Positions 45,965 through 55,073 of a DNA stretch of 64,000 bases are shown one piece after another. The stretch covers positions 2,604,001 through 2,668,000 of the forward strand of contig OY762063.1 in the NCBI GenBank assembly GCA_963665075.1. Reading direction: 5' to 3'. The notes under the pieces are model-generated. The model had not been told where the DNA came from. It worked only from the letters and a program-made list of their open reading frames with translations, and did no database searches. Position numbers and translations under genes: made by a program. Source of the DNA: JAPULR01 sp963665075 (GTDB lineage: Bacteria > Chloroflexota > Dehalococcoidia > Lucifugimonadales > GCA-2712585). Each line of letters starts with the position of its first letter. Position 1 is the first letter of the stretch.

Positions 45965-48580
45965 ATGGCATCAAGAAGTACCTGGGCGCTTTCTCTGGCC
46001 CTTTTGGTTATGGTTGCGTTTCTGGCCGGTTGCGGCAGCGATGCGACAGAACCTACGGAGCGGATCGTGGAGGTGCCCGTCGAGCGGATAGTAGAAAAAG
46101 AAGTTACCGTTGAGGTTCCCGTCGAACGGGTGGTGGAAAAGGAAGTAAAGGTAGAGGTGCCTGTTGACCGGGTGGTGGAAAGGGAAGTGACCGTCGAGGT
46201 GCCCGGCCGGGTGGTGGAAAGGATAGTTCCGAAGGAGGTGGAGGTAGAGGTTCCGGTGGTCAAGAACCTCGTCGTCAACAACCTGCAGGATTGCGTTGCA
46301 GATTACGATGAATCGACGGACTACTTCCCGGACAAGACGGAAGCCCAATACGCCCTGGAGTGGCAGGTTGAGTACTTCAACAACTATAAGGTGGTCACGG
46401 TGGACACCGACACCGGCGCGGACTCCGAGAACTTGGTTCACTACGTGCTGGTGCAGTGCGGAACGCCGGAGCCTGCGCTATCGGGCGACCTGGCCGACGC
46501 TATGGTTGTGCAGGTGCCAGTGCAGCGGTACTGGGAAGGCGGCGGCGGCACCTTCGCCGCGCTGGACGCCCTTGGCGCGCTGGACAAGGTCATTGGCGTC
46601 AACAGAAGAACCTCCGGGCATGAGAACCACTATCTTCCCGACGTGGTCGCGCGGGTCACACAGGATGACGTGCACGAGGAGACCAGCTATGGCGACGACC
46701 TGGAGCTGATTCTGGAAGGGGAGCCGGACGTCTACTTCCAGTACAACGGGCCCGACTGGCTGGCGAACGCCCTCGAGGTAGGCGTGCCGGCCATCCACTA
46801 CTCGCCCTTCTCCGAAGGCCCTCTCGGCTCCGCTGAGCAGGTGAAGTTCGTTTCGCTGTTCTTCAACCTGGAGGCGCGGGCGAACTCCTACTTCCAGCCC
46901 ATCGCCGACGAATACAACCGGGTGAAGGGACTGGCCCAGGCGCAGAGCGCGTCCCCCTCGGTGCTGCTGGGCACCATCGCCAGTTCCGGCAACTTCCAGA
47001 GTAGAAACCGAACCCGCCTGGAGTCGGTGCTGATTCAGGACGCCGGAGGGCAGCGTCCCCTGCTGGGTGCCGTGGACCAGGGTCTGCTGGACGGCACAGC
47101 CGCCCTCGGTTGGGGCGGAGTAGCGTTGGAGGTGGCGTTGGAGTATGGGCAGGATGCCGAGTATTGGTTCGACATGGCATACATTCCGAGTCAACGAAAC
47201 GTGCCGGAGTTTCTTGACCGCAACCCGCTGAACGCCGAATTCCCCGCCATGCTCGAAGGACGGGCCTTCCACAGGTACGGACGGGCCGCCGACTACCATA
47301 GCACCGGCGCCGTGCGCGCGGACATTCTGCTGAAGGACATAGTGAGCATAATTCATCCGGGGCTACTTCCCGACCACCAGCTCATCTTCCTTGACCGTAT
47401 CGAAACGGAAGCCGAGATCGGCGTCTTCGCGGCCAATCCCCAAGGGCCGGTGGACGAGTACAACCCGGACGCGGACTACTTCCCCGACAAGGTGGAGGCG
47501 AACTGGGCCAAGGACTGGACGGTCAGTTACCACGGCAACTACAAGCTGCTGCACATGGGCCCCGTGGGCGACGCAAATGCAGGCAGCCGCGAGACCTATG
47601 TGCTGGTGCAGAAGGGAACGCCGGCGCCGGAACTGACGGGCAACCTGGCCGACGCTTATATCGTCCCGGTTCCTGTGAAAAGAGTCTTTGAGAACTCCCG
47701 CGGCGCATCGCTTGTGACGGCGCTGGAATACTTGGGCGAAGCGGAGTCTCTGATAGGGCTGGGGTATCTACCAAGCGGCGACGTGTCCGAGACGACGCCC
47801 CAGCTTGCCCAGCGGTACGAATCCGACGACTTCCTGGTTACTGGAGCGGCAGACGCTTGGGAGGCAGTGGTGGAGGCCGAGCCGGATCTGGTGGTAGTCC
47901 CGTTCAACGCCAGACAGCGCGCCACGGCGCGTTCGCTGGGCCTGCCTGCGGTGTTCTACAATTCGTTCTGGGAGACGCCGCTTGGATCAGCGGAGCACCT
48001 GAAGTTCTGGTCGCTGTTCTTCAACAAGGAGAAGATAGCCAACGAGTTGTTCGCTCCGGTCGAGGAGGCATACGTGGCACTGGCTGAAGAGGTGGCGAGC
48101 GCGGTTCCGGTCACTGAGCGTAGCGCCGTGCTGCACGGCCAGATCCTCAACAACGGCAATTGGTTCACGTACGGCCCGGACCGAGTGGATTATCATCTCA
48201 TCCGCGACGCGGGCGGCACGCCGATGCTGATCGATGAGGCCGTCGAACTGGACGCATTCGCCCAAATCGCCTTGGAGCAAGTCCTGAACTTGGTGCCTGA
48301 AGCCGACTTCTGGTGGAATCCTACGCATCTCGCCCTCGCATCCGACCTGGACATGTCAGATGGAGGCGCGTGGGTGGAATTCAACCCACTCTACGCAGAG
48401 TTAGACCCGCTGCAGAACGGAAATGCGTTCTACCACTTCAAGCCCGGCAATGACGACTTCTTCAAGACCGCTCTCAACTACCGGGCTGATCTGCTCCTGC
48501 GGGACTTGGTGAGCATCCTTCACCCCGAACTGGCGCCGGATCACGAAACCATCTGGCTGGAACTCATAACCCCTCCCTAG
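45965..48580 (+). CDS. Double periplasmic-binding lipoprotein for an iron-siderophore-type ABC importer
   Basis: 871 residues. Lipobox VAFLAGCGSD. Residues about 35-100 are a charged stalk of repeated VEVPVERVVEKEV-like units. Two homologous FecB/BtuF-type binding domains follow. The first, about 105-490, has EYFNNYKVVTVDTDTGADSE, PVQRYWEGGGGTFAALDALG and EGEPDVYFQYNG. The second, about 495-870, has VSYHGNYKLLHMGPVGDANA, PVKRVFENSRGASLVTALEY and EAEPDLVVVPFNARQ. Both show DYFPDK near their starts and LKDIVSIIHPGLLPDH or LRDLVSILHPELAPDH near their ends. It should deliver iron chelates or a corrinoid to the permease encoded next. Normally one domain is present per protein. ATG follows AAGGAG at long (12-nt) spacing. 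Confidence 0.85.
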   Translation: MASRSTWALSLALLVMVAFLAGCGSDATEPTERIVEVPVERIVEKEVTVEVPVERVVEKEVKVEVPVDRVVEREVTVEVPGRVVERIVPKEVEVEVPVVKNLVVNNLQDCVADYDESTDYFPDKTEAQYALEWQVEYFNNYKVVTVDTDTGADSENLVHYVLVQCGTPEPALSGDLADAMVVQVPVQRYWEGGGGTFAALDALGALDKVIGVNRRTSGHENHYLPDVVARVTQDDVHEETSYGDDLELILEGEPDVYFQYNGPDWLANALEVGVPAIHYSPFSEGPLGSAEQVKFVSLFFNLEARANSYFQPIADEYNRVKGLAQAQSASPSVLLGTIASSGNFQSRNRTRLESVLIQDAGGQRPLLGAVDQGLLDGTAALGWGGVALEVALEYGQDAEYWFDMAYIPSQRNVPEFLDRNPLNAEFPAMLEGRAFHRYGRAADYHSTGAVRADILLKDIVSIIHPGLLPDHQLIFLDRIETEAEIGVFAANPQGPVDEYNPDADYFPDKVEANWAKDWTVSYHGNYKLLHMGPVGDANAGSRETYVLVQKGTPAPELTGNLADAYIVPVPVKRVFENSRGASLVTALEYLGEAESLIGLGYLPSGDVSETTPQLAQRYESDDFLVTGAADAWEAVVEAEPDLVVVPFNARQRATARSLGLPAVFYNSFWETPLGSAEHLKFWSLFFNKEKIANELFAPVEEAYVALAEEVASAVPVTERSAVLHGQILNNGNWFTYGPDRVDYHLIRDAGGTPMLIDEAVELDAFAQIALEQVLNLVPEADFWWNPTHLALASDLDMSDGGAWVEFNPLYAELDPLQNGNAFYHFKPGNDDFFKTALNYRADLLLRDLVSILHPELAPDHETIWLELITPP

Positions 48581-48599
48581 GGGCATGGTAGGTTGGTGA

Positions 48600-49706
48600 T
48601 TGGCGGCAGAACGGCTGGATTACCTACCGGAAACCGAGGAGAACGAACTTGCCCTTGCCGCCGGGTCCCGGGCCCGGCGGCAAGCGGCAATCTTCGTAAT
48701 CCTGGCGGCGCTGGGCATCGCCTCGGTTCTGCTGTCCTTAAGCTGGTCGTCGGTCAGCATCCCTGTGGGGCAAGTGCTCACCATCCTGCTGGGCGGCGAG
48801 GTGGAGCGGAGCACCTGGGTGACCATAGTAATGGATATCCGCCTGCCGCGGGTGTTGACGGCCATTCTGGTGGGCACCGGATTGGGTCTCGCCGGCCTGC
48901 AGATGCAGACGGTGTTTCGAAACCCGCTGGCCAGCCCCTTCACGCTGGGGGTATCCTCCGGCGCCAGTCTGGGCGTTGCCCTGGTGATTCTTGTGAGCCC
49001 GGCCACTGCGGACGTGTTCACCGGGCTGGGCAGCAGCTTCTTCGACAACCTGGGAACCGTGGCGGGCGCGGCGTTGGGCGCGGCGGGAGTGCTTGCCATC
49101 ATGCTGGCCGTCGCGTCACGCGTGAAGGACATGGTGGTTGTGCTCTTGCTGGGGGTGGTGATGGCTTCGCTGGTCGGGGCCATCGTCACCATCCTCATCT
49201 TCTTTTCCAACGAGCAGCAGACCCGCGAGTTCGTGGAATGGGGCCTGGGCAGTTTCAGCCGGGTGAGGTGGGGGGAGATGCCGTTCATGTCTGCCGCCAT
49301 CTGCCTGGCCGTGGCGGTGGCTGTACTCACTACAAAGCCGCTGAATGCGCTGTTGTTGGGAGAGAACTACGCGCAGAGCATGGGGCTGAACGTGAAATGG
49401 GCGCGAATCGTTATATTGGGCAGCGCCTCCCTGATGGCCGGCGCAGTCGTAGCGTATGCAGGGCCTATCGGATTTCTTGGCATAGCCATACCCCACATCG
49501 CCCGTGGAATCTTCGGCACGTCAGACCATCGCATTCTGGTGCCCGGCTCTGTGCTGGTGGGCGTAGTCGTAGCCTTGGCCTGCGGGATACTTGCAGAACT
49601 GCCGAACAGCAGCCTGAATCTGCCGATAAACGCGGCGACGGCCCTGTTCGGGGGGCCGGTCGCGATTTGGGTGCTGCTGAAGGCGAGGAGAGGATTCGCC
49701 CTGTGA
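48600..49706 (+). CDS. FecCD-family iron/cobalamin ABC permease
   Basis: 368 residues with about nine or ten membrane helices. Family landmarks: VTIVMDIRLPRVLTAILVGT, GLGLAGLQMQTVFRNPLASP followed by FTLGVSSGASLGVAL, FVEWGLGSFSRVRWGEM, GPIGFLGIAIPHIARGIFGT (contact with the ATPase) and ALFGGPVAIWVLL. TTG start 19 nt after the binding-protein stop. The stop overlaps the ATPase gene start (GTGA), so the three genes form one operon. Bases 49191-49371 have been copied into the pseudogene at 45059. Confidence 0.92.
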   Translation: MAAERLDYLPETEENELALAAGSRARRQAAIFVILAALGIASVLLSLSWSSVSIPVGQVLTILLGGEVERSTWVTIVMDIRLPRVLTAILVGTGLGLAGLQMQTVFRNPLASPFTLGVSSGASLGVALVILVSPATADVFTGLGSSFFDNLGTVAGAALGAAGVLAIMLAVASRVKDMVVVLLLGVVMASLVGAIVTILIFFSNEQQTREFVEWGLGSFSRVRWGEMPFMSAAICLAVAVAVLTTKPLNALLLGENYAQSMGLNVKWARIVILGSASLMAGAVVAYAGPIGFLGIAIPHIARGIFGTSDHRILVPGSVLVGVVVALACGILAELPNSSLNLPINAATALFGGPVAIWVLLKARRGFAL

Positions 49707-50746
49707 AGGAAGCAGCGCTGGCTACTCATGCCCTTTCCGTCGGCTACAGGAATAGCCGAAGGAGCCGCCAGGTCATCTTGCAGGACGTGAACCTGAAGCT
49801 GAATCAGGGCGAATTCATCTGTATGCTGGGTCCGAACGGCGCAGGCAAGTCCACCTTGCTCAGGACGATTGGGAAGATGCAGCCGCTGCTCGCCGGAAGC
49901 GTCGAGATTGATGGACGCAACATCGAACGCTTGAGCAACCACGATCTCGCGACGCTTCTGAGCGTTGTGCTGACTGACCGCTTGACGGTCGGACGTCTCA
50001 CGACTTATGAACTGGTAGGCTTGGGGCGTTATCCCTATACCGGCTGGAGCGCAGGGTTGACGCTCGAGGATCACAGGATAATCCAGTGGGCCATACGGGC
50101 GACGCGGTGCGCTAACCTGGCAGCGCGCGACGTCTCTGATCTGAGCGACGGGGAACGTCAGAGGGTAATGATTGCCCGCGCCCTGGCCCAGCAGCCCGCC
50201 GTAATGCTGCTGGACGAACCGACCGCGTTTCTGGACCTTCCCACTCGCGTCGAGATTACAGGTCTGCTGAAGCGGTTGAGTCGGGAAACAGGCCTGTCGG
50301 TCTTGATGTCTACGCATGACCTGGACCTGGCCTTGAGGTCTGCGGACACCCTATGGCTGATTACCCCTGAGCGCGAGGTTATGCATGGAGCGCCTGAGGA
50401 CCTGATATTGCAGGGAGCGCTGCAATCCACATTTTCCAGTGAGGAGTTGGTATTCGATGCCGACATGGGGGGATTCAGGCCACGCCTTGAGGCGACGGGA
50501 AACGCTCTGTTGGAAGCGGAGGGGCTACCTGCGATGTGGATGCGCAGGGCCCTGGAACGGGAGGGCTTCAGGGTGTTTGACGGAAGAATCGCCGGCGAGA
50601 AAATAGACGTGGAAATAGTCGCGTGCGATCAGGAGGAGGGAGCCGCTTGGCGTTTGAGGACAGGCGTCGGGGAGCGATATTGCCCGGACATCGGCTCGCT
50701 GATGATTCAACTCAGGGCGCTTTCTGGTGAGAATAAGAGAGGGTGA
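49703..50746 (+). CDS. FecE-family ABC ATPase
   Basis: 347 residues. Walker A MLGPNGAGKSTLL, a Q-loop region LSVVLTDRLTVGRLT in the VLTDR form seen in FecE-like importers, GLGRYPYTGWSAGLT, the signature LSDGERQRVMIARALAQ (LSDGE in place of LSGGQ, usual in this subgroup), Walker B VMLLDEPTAFLDLP and the switch His in STHDLDLAL. The C-terminal 90 or so residues after the NBD (ALLEAEGLPAMWMRRALERE) are extra compared with typical 260-residue FecE. GTG start at 49703 overlaps the permease stop by 4 nt. It powers uptake for the operon starting at 45965. Confidence 0.92.
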   Translation: MKEAALATHALSVGYRNSRRSRQVILQDVNLKLNQGEFICMLGPNGAGKSTLLRTIGKMQPLLAGSVEIDGRNIERLSNHDLATLLSVVLTDRLTVGRLTTYELVGLGRYPYTGWSAGLTLEDHRIIQWAIRATRCANLAARDVSDLSDGERQRVMIARALAQQPAVMLLDEPTAFLDLPTRVEITGLLKRLSRETGLSVLMSTHDLDLALRSADTLWLITPEREVMHGAPEDLILQGALQSTFSSEELVFDADMGGFRPRLEATGNALLEAEGLPAMWMRRALEREGFRVFDGRIAGEKIDVEIVACDQEEGAAWRLRTGVGERYCPDIGSLMIQLRALSGENKRG

Positions 50747-50769
50747 GTCCAAGGTTGATTTGCGGCTGG

Positions 50770-50845
<76 letters not shown>

Positions 50846-51078
50846 ACGGGGTTTATAGGATAGCAGAAGATGGGGTTGGGTGGCTAGGGGAGGGGGGAGA
50901 AGATGGATTCCCGCCTGCGCGGGAATGACGGGTTTGGGGTGGCGGAAATAAGGGGTGGGGGCCGCTCGACCCTTCGACAAGCTCAGGGTGAGCGGGGGGC
51001 TTCGTCATTCCCGTGAAAACGGGAATCCAGGGAGGGCGGGTTTCAAACCCGCCCCTACCGGTTGGGGAGGGGTGGGGG
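50846..51078. repeat. Repeat-filled spacer between tRNA-Ala and serS
   Basis: GGATTCCCGCCTGCGCGGGAATGACGG (about 50903-50929), TCGACCCTTCGACAAGCTCAGG (about 50967-50996), an inverted CGTCATTCCCGTGAAAACGGGAATCC (about 51003-51028) and a GGGCGGGTTTCAAACCCGCCCC palindrome (about 51036-51057). Confidence 0.7.
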
Positions 51079-52344
51079 TTAGGGGGGTGTGATGGTTGAG
51101 AAGCCGGCGTAGGGGCGGAGGGCTTGGGGGAGGAGGACGGAGCCGTCGGCTTGCTGGCCGTTTTCGAGGATGGCGATGACGATTCGGGGGAGGGCGAGGC
51201 CGGAGCCGTTGAGGGTGTGTACGAATGCCGTCGGCGCGCCGGTTTCGGGGCGGTAGCGGACGTTGGCGCGTCGGGCCTGGAAGTCGGCGCAGTTGGAGCA
51301 GGAGCTAACTTCCAGCCATTCCTGGGAGCCGGCGGCCCAGACTTCCAGGTCGTAGGACTTGGCGGAGGCGAAGCCGAGTTCGGGGGCGCATAGCTGCAAG
51401 ACGCGGTAGGGGAGTTCGAGGGACTGGCAGACCATTTCGGCGTCGGCGACGAGGCTTTGAAGTTCGTGCTCAGAGGTTTGGGGTTCGACGAACTTGTACA
51501 TCTCGACCTTCTGGAACTGGTGGACGCGCTTGATGCCGCGGGTGTCGCGTCCGGCGGCGGCCTTTTCGCGGCGGAAGCAGGGGGTGGAGGCGGTGTAGCG
51601 GAGGGGGAGCGTTCCGGGAGGGAGCACTTCGTCGCGGTGCAGGTTTGTGAGAGGGACTTCAGCGGTGGGGATGAGCCAGAGGTCGTCTTCGTCGTCGTGA
51701 TAGAGGTTGTCGCCGAACTTGGGGAGGTTGCCGGAGGCTTCCATAACGTCGCGTCGGACGACGGCGGGGAGTTGCGCTTCGGTGTAGCCGTTTTTGGTGG
51801 TGTGGAGGTCGAGCATGAAGTTGACGAGGGCGCGTTCCAAGCGAGCACCCTGTCCCATGAGGACGAAGAAGCGGGAGCCGGCGAGCTTTGCGCCGCGGGG
51901 CAGGTCGATGATTCCGAGGCGTTCGCCCAAGTCCCAGTGGGGTTGGGGGAGGAAGTCGAAGGCGGGGATTGCGCCGCATTCGCGGATGACGACGTTGTCG
52001 TCTTCGCCTTCGCCGTCGGGGACGTCGGGCTGGGGGATGTTGGGGAGGCCGAGGAGGAGGTTGTGGAGTTCGGCCTGGATTTCGTCGTGCTCTGCGTCCA
52101 GGGCGTCAATTTGCTGTCCGACCTGTCGCATTTCGGCGATGAGGGGGGCGCGGTCGCCGGTCATGCGACCGATGGCGCGGCTGGTTTCGTTGCGGTGGGC
52201 GCGTAGTTTGTCGGCTTGGGCCTGGAGGCTGCGGCGTTTCTCGTCAAGGGCGAGAATTTCGTCGATGGGCTGCGGTTCGCCGCGGCGGGCCAAGGCTTTG
52301 GAGACGAATTCCGGGTCTTTGCGGATGAGTTCAAGGGAGAGCAT
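51079..52344 (-). CDS. serS: Seryl-tRNA synthetase
   Basis: 421 residues, normal length. The N-terminal tRNA-binding coiled-coil arm is at about 25-100 (LALDEKRRSLQAQADKLRAHRNETSRAI). Class II motif 1 region: ARLERALVNFMLDLHTTKNG. Motif 2: TPCFRREKAAAGRDTRGIKR (fRxE). Motif 3: GSGLALPRIVIAILENGQQA, with the final Arg context QALRPYAGF. TAEVPLTNLHRDEVL is the serine-site TxE loop. It charges tRNA-Ser. ATG 52344 lies 2 nt after the lysS stop, so it is co-transcribed with lysS and greA. Confidence 0.97.
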   Translation of the reverse strand: MLSLELIRKDPEFVSKALARRGEPQPIDEILALDEKRRSLQAQADKLRAHRNETSRAIGRMTGDRAPLIAEMRQVGQQIDALDAEHDEIQAELHNLLLGLPNIPQPDVPDGEGEDDNVVIRECGAIPAFDFLPQPHWDLGERLGIIDLPRGAKLAGSRFFVLMGQGARLERALVNFMLDLHTTKNGYTEAQLPAVVRRDVMEASGNLPKFGDNLYHDDEDDLWLIPTAEVPLTNLHRDEVLPPGTLPLRYTASTPCFRREKAAAGRDTRGIKRVHQFQKVEMYKFVEPQTSEHELQSLVADAEMVCQSLELPYRVLQLCAPELGFASAKSYDLEVWAAGSQEWLEVSSCSNCADFQARRANVRYRPETGAPTAFVHTLNGSGLALPRIVIAILENGQQADGSVLLPQALRPYAGFSTITPP

Positions 52345-52346
52345 GG

Positions 52347-53843
52347 CTAGTCCCTGGCGCGCATCTGGGGGAAGAGGAGGATGTCGCGGATGGTGGTTTG
52401 GCCCGTCAGCAGCATGACGAGGCGGTCGATGCCGATGCCGAGGCCGCCGGTGGGGGGCATACCGTATTCGAGGGCGAGGAGGAAATCTTCGTCGGTGCGG
52501 TCGGTTTCTTCGTCGGCGAAGAGGCGGCGGACTTCTTCCTGCTCCTCGAAGCGGCGTCGCTGCTCGATGGGGTCGTTCAACTCGGTGTAGGCGTTGGCGA
52601 TTTCCATGCCGACGACGAAGCACTCGAAGCGCTCAACCAGGTGGGGGCTGCCGGGCTTCTGCTTGGCGAGGGGGGACATTGCGCGGGGGTAGTCGATGAT
52701 GAAGGTGGGCTGGATGAGGCGGGGTTCGACGGCCTGGGAGAGGAGCTTGTCGTAGACTTGGTGGACGGGGCCGGGGGCGAGGTCGAAACCCTTTTGGCGA
52801 GCTTCGTCGATGAGGTCTGCGGTGGTCGCTTCGCCCTGGAGATAGGGGGTCAGGTCGATGTCGGCGTATTCCTGGAGGGCGTCGCAGAAGGGGAGGCGTC
52901 GCCAGGGGGGAGTGAGGTCGATGGCGTCGTTGTTCTCGTACTGGATGGTGGAGGTGTCGAAGACGGTTTGGGCGGCGTGGTGGACCATTCCTTCCACCAT
53001 TGACATAACGTCGGTGTAGTCGGCGTAGGCTTCGTAGCTTTCCATCATGGTGAACTCGGGATTGTGGTCCTGGTCGACGCCCTCGTTGCGGAAGATACGC
53101 CCGATTTCGTAGACCTTGTCGAAGCCGCCGACGATGAGGCGCTTCAGATAAAGCTCGGTGGCGATTCGCATATAAAGCTGTCGGTCGAGGGCGTTGTGGT
53201 GGGTGAGGAAGGGGCGGGCGAGGGCGCCGGCGGCGACGGGGACGAGGACGGGGGTGTCCACCTCGACGAAGCCGCGGGCGTTCATAAAGGAGCGGACGGC
53301 TTCGATGATGCGGCTGCGTTGGAGGAAGGTGGGCATGATTTCGTCGTTGTTGGCGATGAGGTCGAGGTAGCGCTGGCGGTAGCGCTGCTCGGTGTCGCGG
53401 AGGCCGTGCCACTTTTCGGGCAGGGGGCGCATGGACTTGGCCAGGAGGTTAAAGGAGCGGGCTTCGACGGTTACTTCGCCGGTGCGGGTGCGAATCATGG
53501 GGCCGGTCGTCTCTATGAAGTCGCCGACGTCCAGGTCGCGGAGGATGGCGTAGGGTTCGCCGACGAGGTCGGCGCGGAGTTGGAGTTGGAGCTTGCCGGT
53601 GGAGTCGCGGAGGTCGATGAAGGTGTTGCGGCCCATGCCGCGGCGGGCGATGATGCGTCCGGCGACGGTGACGGAGGGGGCTTGGGCGTCGTCGGATTGT
53701 TCGTGGCTTAGGAAGAGGTTGCGGGCGTCGGCGTTGGAGTGGGTGCGGTTGACGCGCGGGGGATAGGGGTCGATGCCCTTTTCGATGAGACGCCGGAGCT
53801 TCTGAAGACGGCTGGCCTGGTGGTCGGGAACCGATTTTGGCAT
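52347..53843 (-). CDS. lysS: Lysyl-tRNA synthetase, class II
   Basis: 498 residues. N-terminal OB-fold anticodon-binding domain (about 60-150: VTVAGRIIARRGMGRNTFID, LRDSTGKLQLQLR). Class II core: motif 1 FLQRSRIIEAVRSFMNARGFVEVDTPVL, motif 2 VYEIGRIFRNEGVDQDHNPE followed by FTMMESYEAYADY, and motif 3 GLGIGIDRLVMLLTGQTTIRDILLFPQMR. It charges tRNA-Lys. ATG 53843 lies 16 nt after the greA stop. The greA-lysS order is common in bacteria, and serS follows directly. Confidence 0.97.
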   Translation of the reverse strand: MPKSVPDHQASRLQKLRRLIEKGIDPYPPRVNRTHSNADARNLFLSHEQSDDAQAPSVTVAGRIIARRGMGRNTFIDLRDSTGKLQLQLRADLVGEPYAILRDLDVGDFIETTGPMIRTRTGEVTVEARSFNLLAKSMRPLPEKWHGLRDTEQRYRQRYLDLIANNDEIMPTFLQRSRIIEAVRSFMNARGFVEVDTPVLVPVAAGALARPFLTHHNALDRQLYMRIATELYLKRLIVGGFDKVYEIGRIFRNEGVDQDHNPEFTMMESYEAYADYTDVMSMVEGMVHHAAQTVFDTSTIQYENNDAIDLTPPWRRLPFCDALQEYADIDLTPYLQGEATTADLIDEARQKGFDLAPGPVHQVYDKLLSQAVEPRLIQPTFIIDYPRAMSPLAKQKPGSPHLVERFECFVVGMEIANAYTELNDPIEQRRRFEEQEEVRRLFADEETDRTDEDFLLALEYGMPPTGGLGIGIDRLVMLLTGQTTIRDILLFPQMRARD

Positions 53844-53859
53844 TGGAGGGGGCGTCGGG

Positions 53860-54327
53860 CTACTGGATTTCCAGGACTTCCAGGTTGATGGCGCCGGCGG
53901 GGGCCTGAACCTGGGCGACCTGGCCGACTTTGGCGCCGATGAGGGCTTGGCCGATGGGGGAGAGGTTGGAGATTTTGCCCTGGGAGGGGTCGGCCTCCGG
54001 GCTGCCGACGATAAAGTATTTCATCTTCTTGCCGCGGGCCTGGTGGAGGACGGTGACTTTGGAGCCGACGTTGACGACGTCGGAGTCTTCGGCCACGTCT
54101 TCGATGATGGTGGACTTGTTGATGATGCGTTCGAGGTCGAGGATGCGGCCTTCGATGAAGGCCTGCTCCTTCTTGGCCTCGTCGTATTCGGCGTTGTCGA
54201 CGGTGCCGCTTCTGGAGGCAATCTGGATGCGGTCGGCGACTTCCTGGCGGCGGGCGGTGCGGGTAAATTCTAGTTCTTCCTGGAGTTTAGCCAGACCGTC
54301 TCTGGTGAGGTAGGTGGGTTGAGTCAA
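53860..54327 (-). CDS. greA: Transcription elongation factor GreA
   Basis: 155 residues from TTG 54327, with GGAGG 6 nt upstream; a longer frame to 54390 lacks a ribosome site. N-terminal coiled coil: YLTRDGLAKLQEELEFTRTA, RQEVADRIQIASRSGTVDNAEYDEAKKEQ, with the acidic tip Asp and Glu (DNAEYDEAK). C-terminal FKBP-like domain: VVNVGSKVTVLHQARGKKMK and ISNLSPIGQALIGAKVGQVA. It binds the secondary channel of RNA polymerase and rescues backtracked complexes. First gene of the greA-lysS-serS run. Confidence 0.95.
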   Translation of the reverse strand: MTQPTYLTRDGLAKLQEELEFTRTARRQEVADRIQIASRSGTVDNAEYDEAKKEQAFIEGRILDLERIINKSTIIEDVAEDSDVVNVGSKVTVLHQARGKKMKYFIVGSPEADPSQGKISNLSPIGQALIGAKVGQVAQVQAPAGAINLEVLEIQ

Positions 54328-54872
54328 GGCGCGCCTCCAGAAAAAGAGAAAAGACCAGGCGCACTTCGGCTTTTGCCTAGTCGATGTCATTGTACAGCTA
54401 TGGGGGTTGAATGTAAAGGGGAGGGGGCTCGACCCTTCGACGTGCTCAGGGTGAGCGGAGAGGGAAGGGAGGGAACTGGATTCCGGCTTTCGCCGGAATG
54501 ACGGAGGGGGAAGGGGGGGTTGTTGTTGTAGTAGAGGCGATTCGTTTCGTTTGGCTTCTTTTTTTTCTGTGGTGGGATACGAAGGGGGTTTTTGTAGCTG
54601 ATTCGGGGGGAATTCGGCATTCGTTATATTGTTGTGGTGAGAACGAATGGGGGGCTTTCACCATAGAGGCAACGGGGTTGGACGGACGCGAGCCGGGCGA
54701 GGGCGCGGGGAAGATGATTTCAGGGGAGCGTCGTGCAGGTTTGCTGAATTGGTATGTATGTTTCATGCAGGAAGAGTAGCAGAAGGAGGGGGTTGGTGGC
54801 AAGGGGGAGTTGGCAGGTATTGGGGGGGAATGTAAAGGGGAGTTTATTCCATTTCCTCCCGTTTCGGTTCTC
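54328..54872. repeat. 545-nt spacer with a full copy of repeat B
   Basis: A TCGACCCTTCGACGTGCTCAGGG unit (54428-54459), GGATTCCGGCTTTCGCCGGAATGACGG (about 54478-54504), then repeat B (about 54520-54810), which matches 33911-34180 and is inverted at 5530-5796. Its inner part (ATAGAGGCAACGG...GGGAAGATGATTTCAGGGGAGC) is shared with the copy at 5570-5660. No gene. Confidence 0.7.
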
Positions 54873-55073
54873 TCAGGCTTGAATGAGCAGCCGCACCAAG
54901 GCAGCCAAGACACCGGCGTTCATTATCACCAGAAGACCCGTCCCCCACTTCAAGAGTTGGACTTCGGCCTTGATTGAAGCCAAATCCGCCTTCGTTGCCA
55001 GATGCTCGTATCCACCTTCCAGACGGCTCAGCCGTCCCTCGACCTGCCCCAGACGTTCGTCAGTGGTGGTCAT
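54873..55073 (-). CDS. Small coiled-coil protein with C-terminal membrane helix
   Basis: 66 residues from ATG 55073, with GGAGG about 9 nt upstream. Heptad region TTDERLGQVEGRLSRLEGGY and HLATKADLASIKAEVQLLKW, then a hydrophobic C-terminal segment GTGLLVIMNAGVLAALVRLL. This resembles short DUF1640- or XhlA-like coiled-coil membrane proteins. Function unknown. It lies alone between repeat blocks. Confidence 0.6.
   Translation of the reverse strand: MTTTDERLGQVEGRLSRLEGGYEHLATKADLASIKAEVQLLKWGTGLLVIMNAGVLAALVRLLIQA

Noticed and set aside
48593..49702. A 717-codon frame beginning 7 nt before the FecCD gene
   Set aside because: Only its part after 49703 is coding (the ATPase); the upstream part is out of frame with the permease and meaningless.
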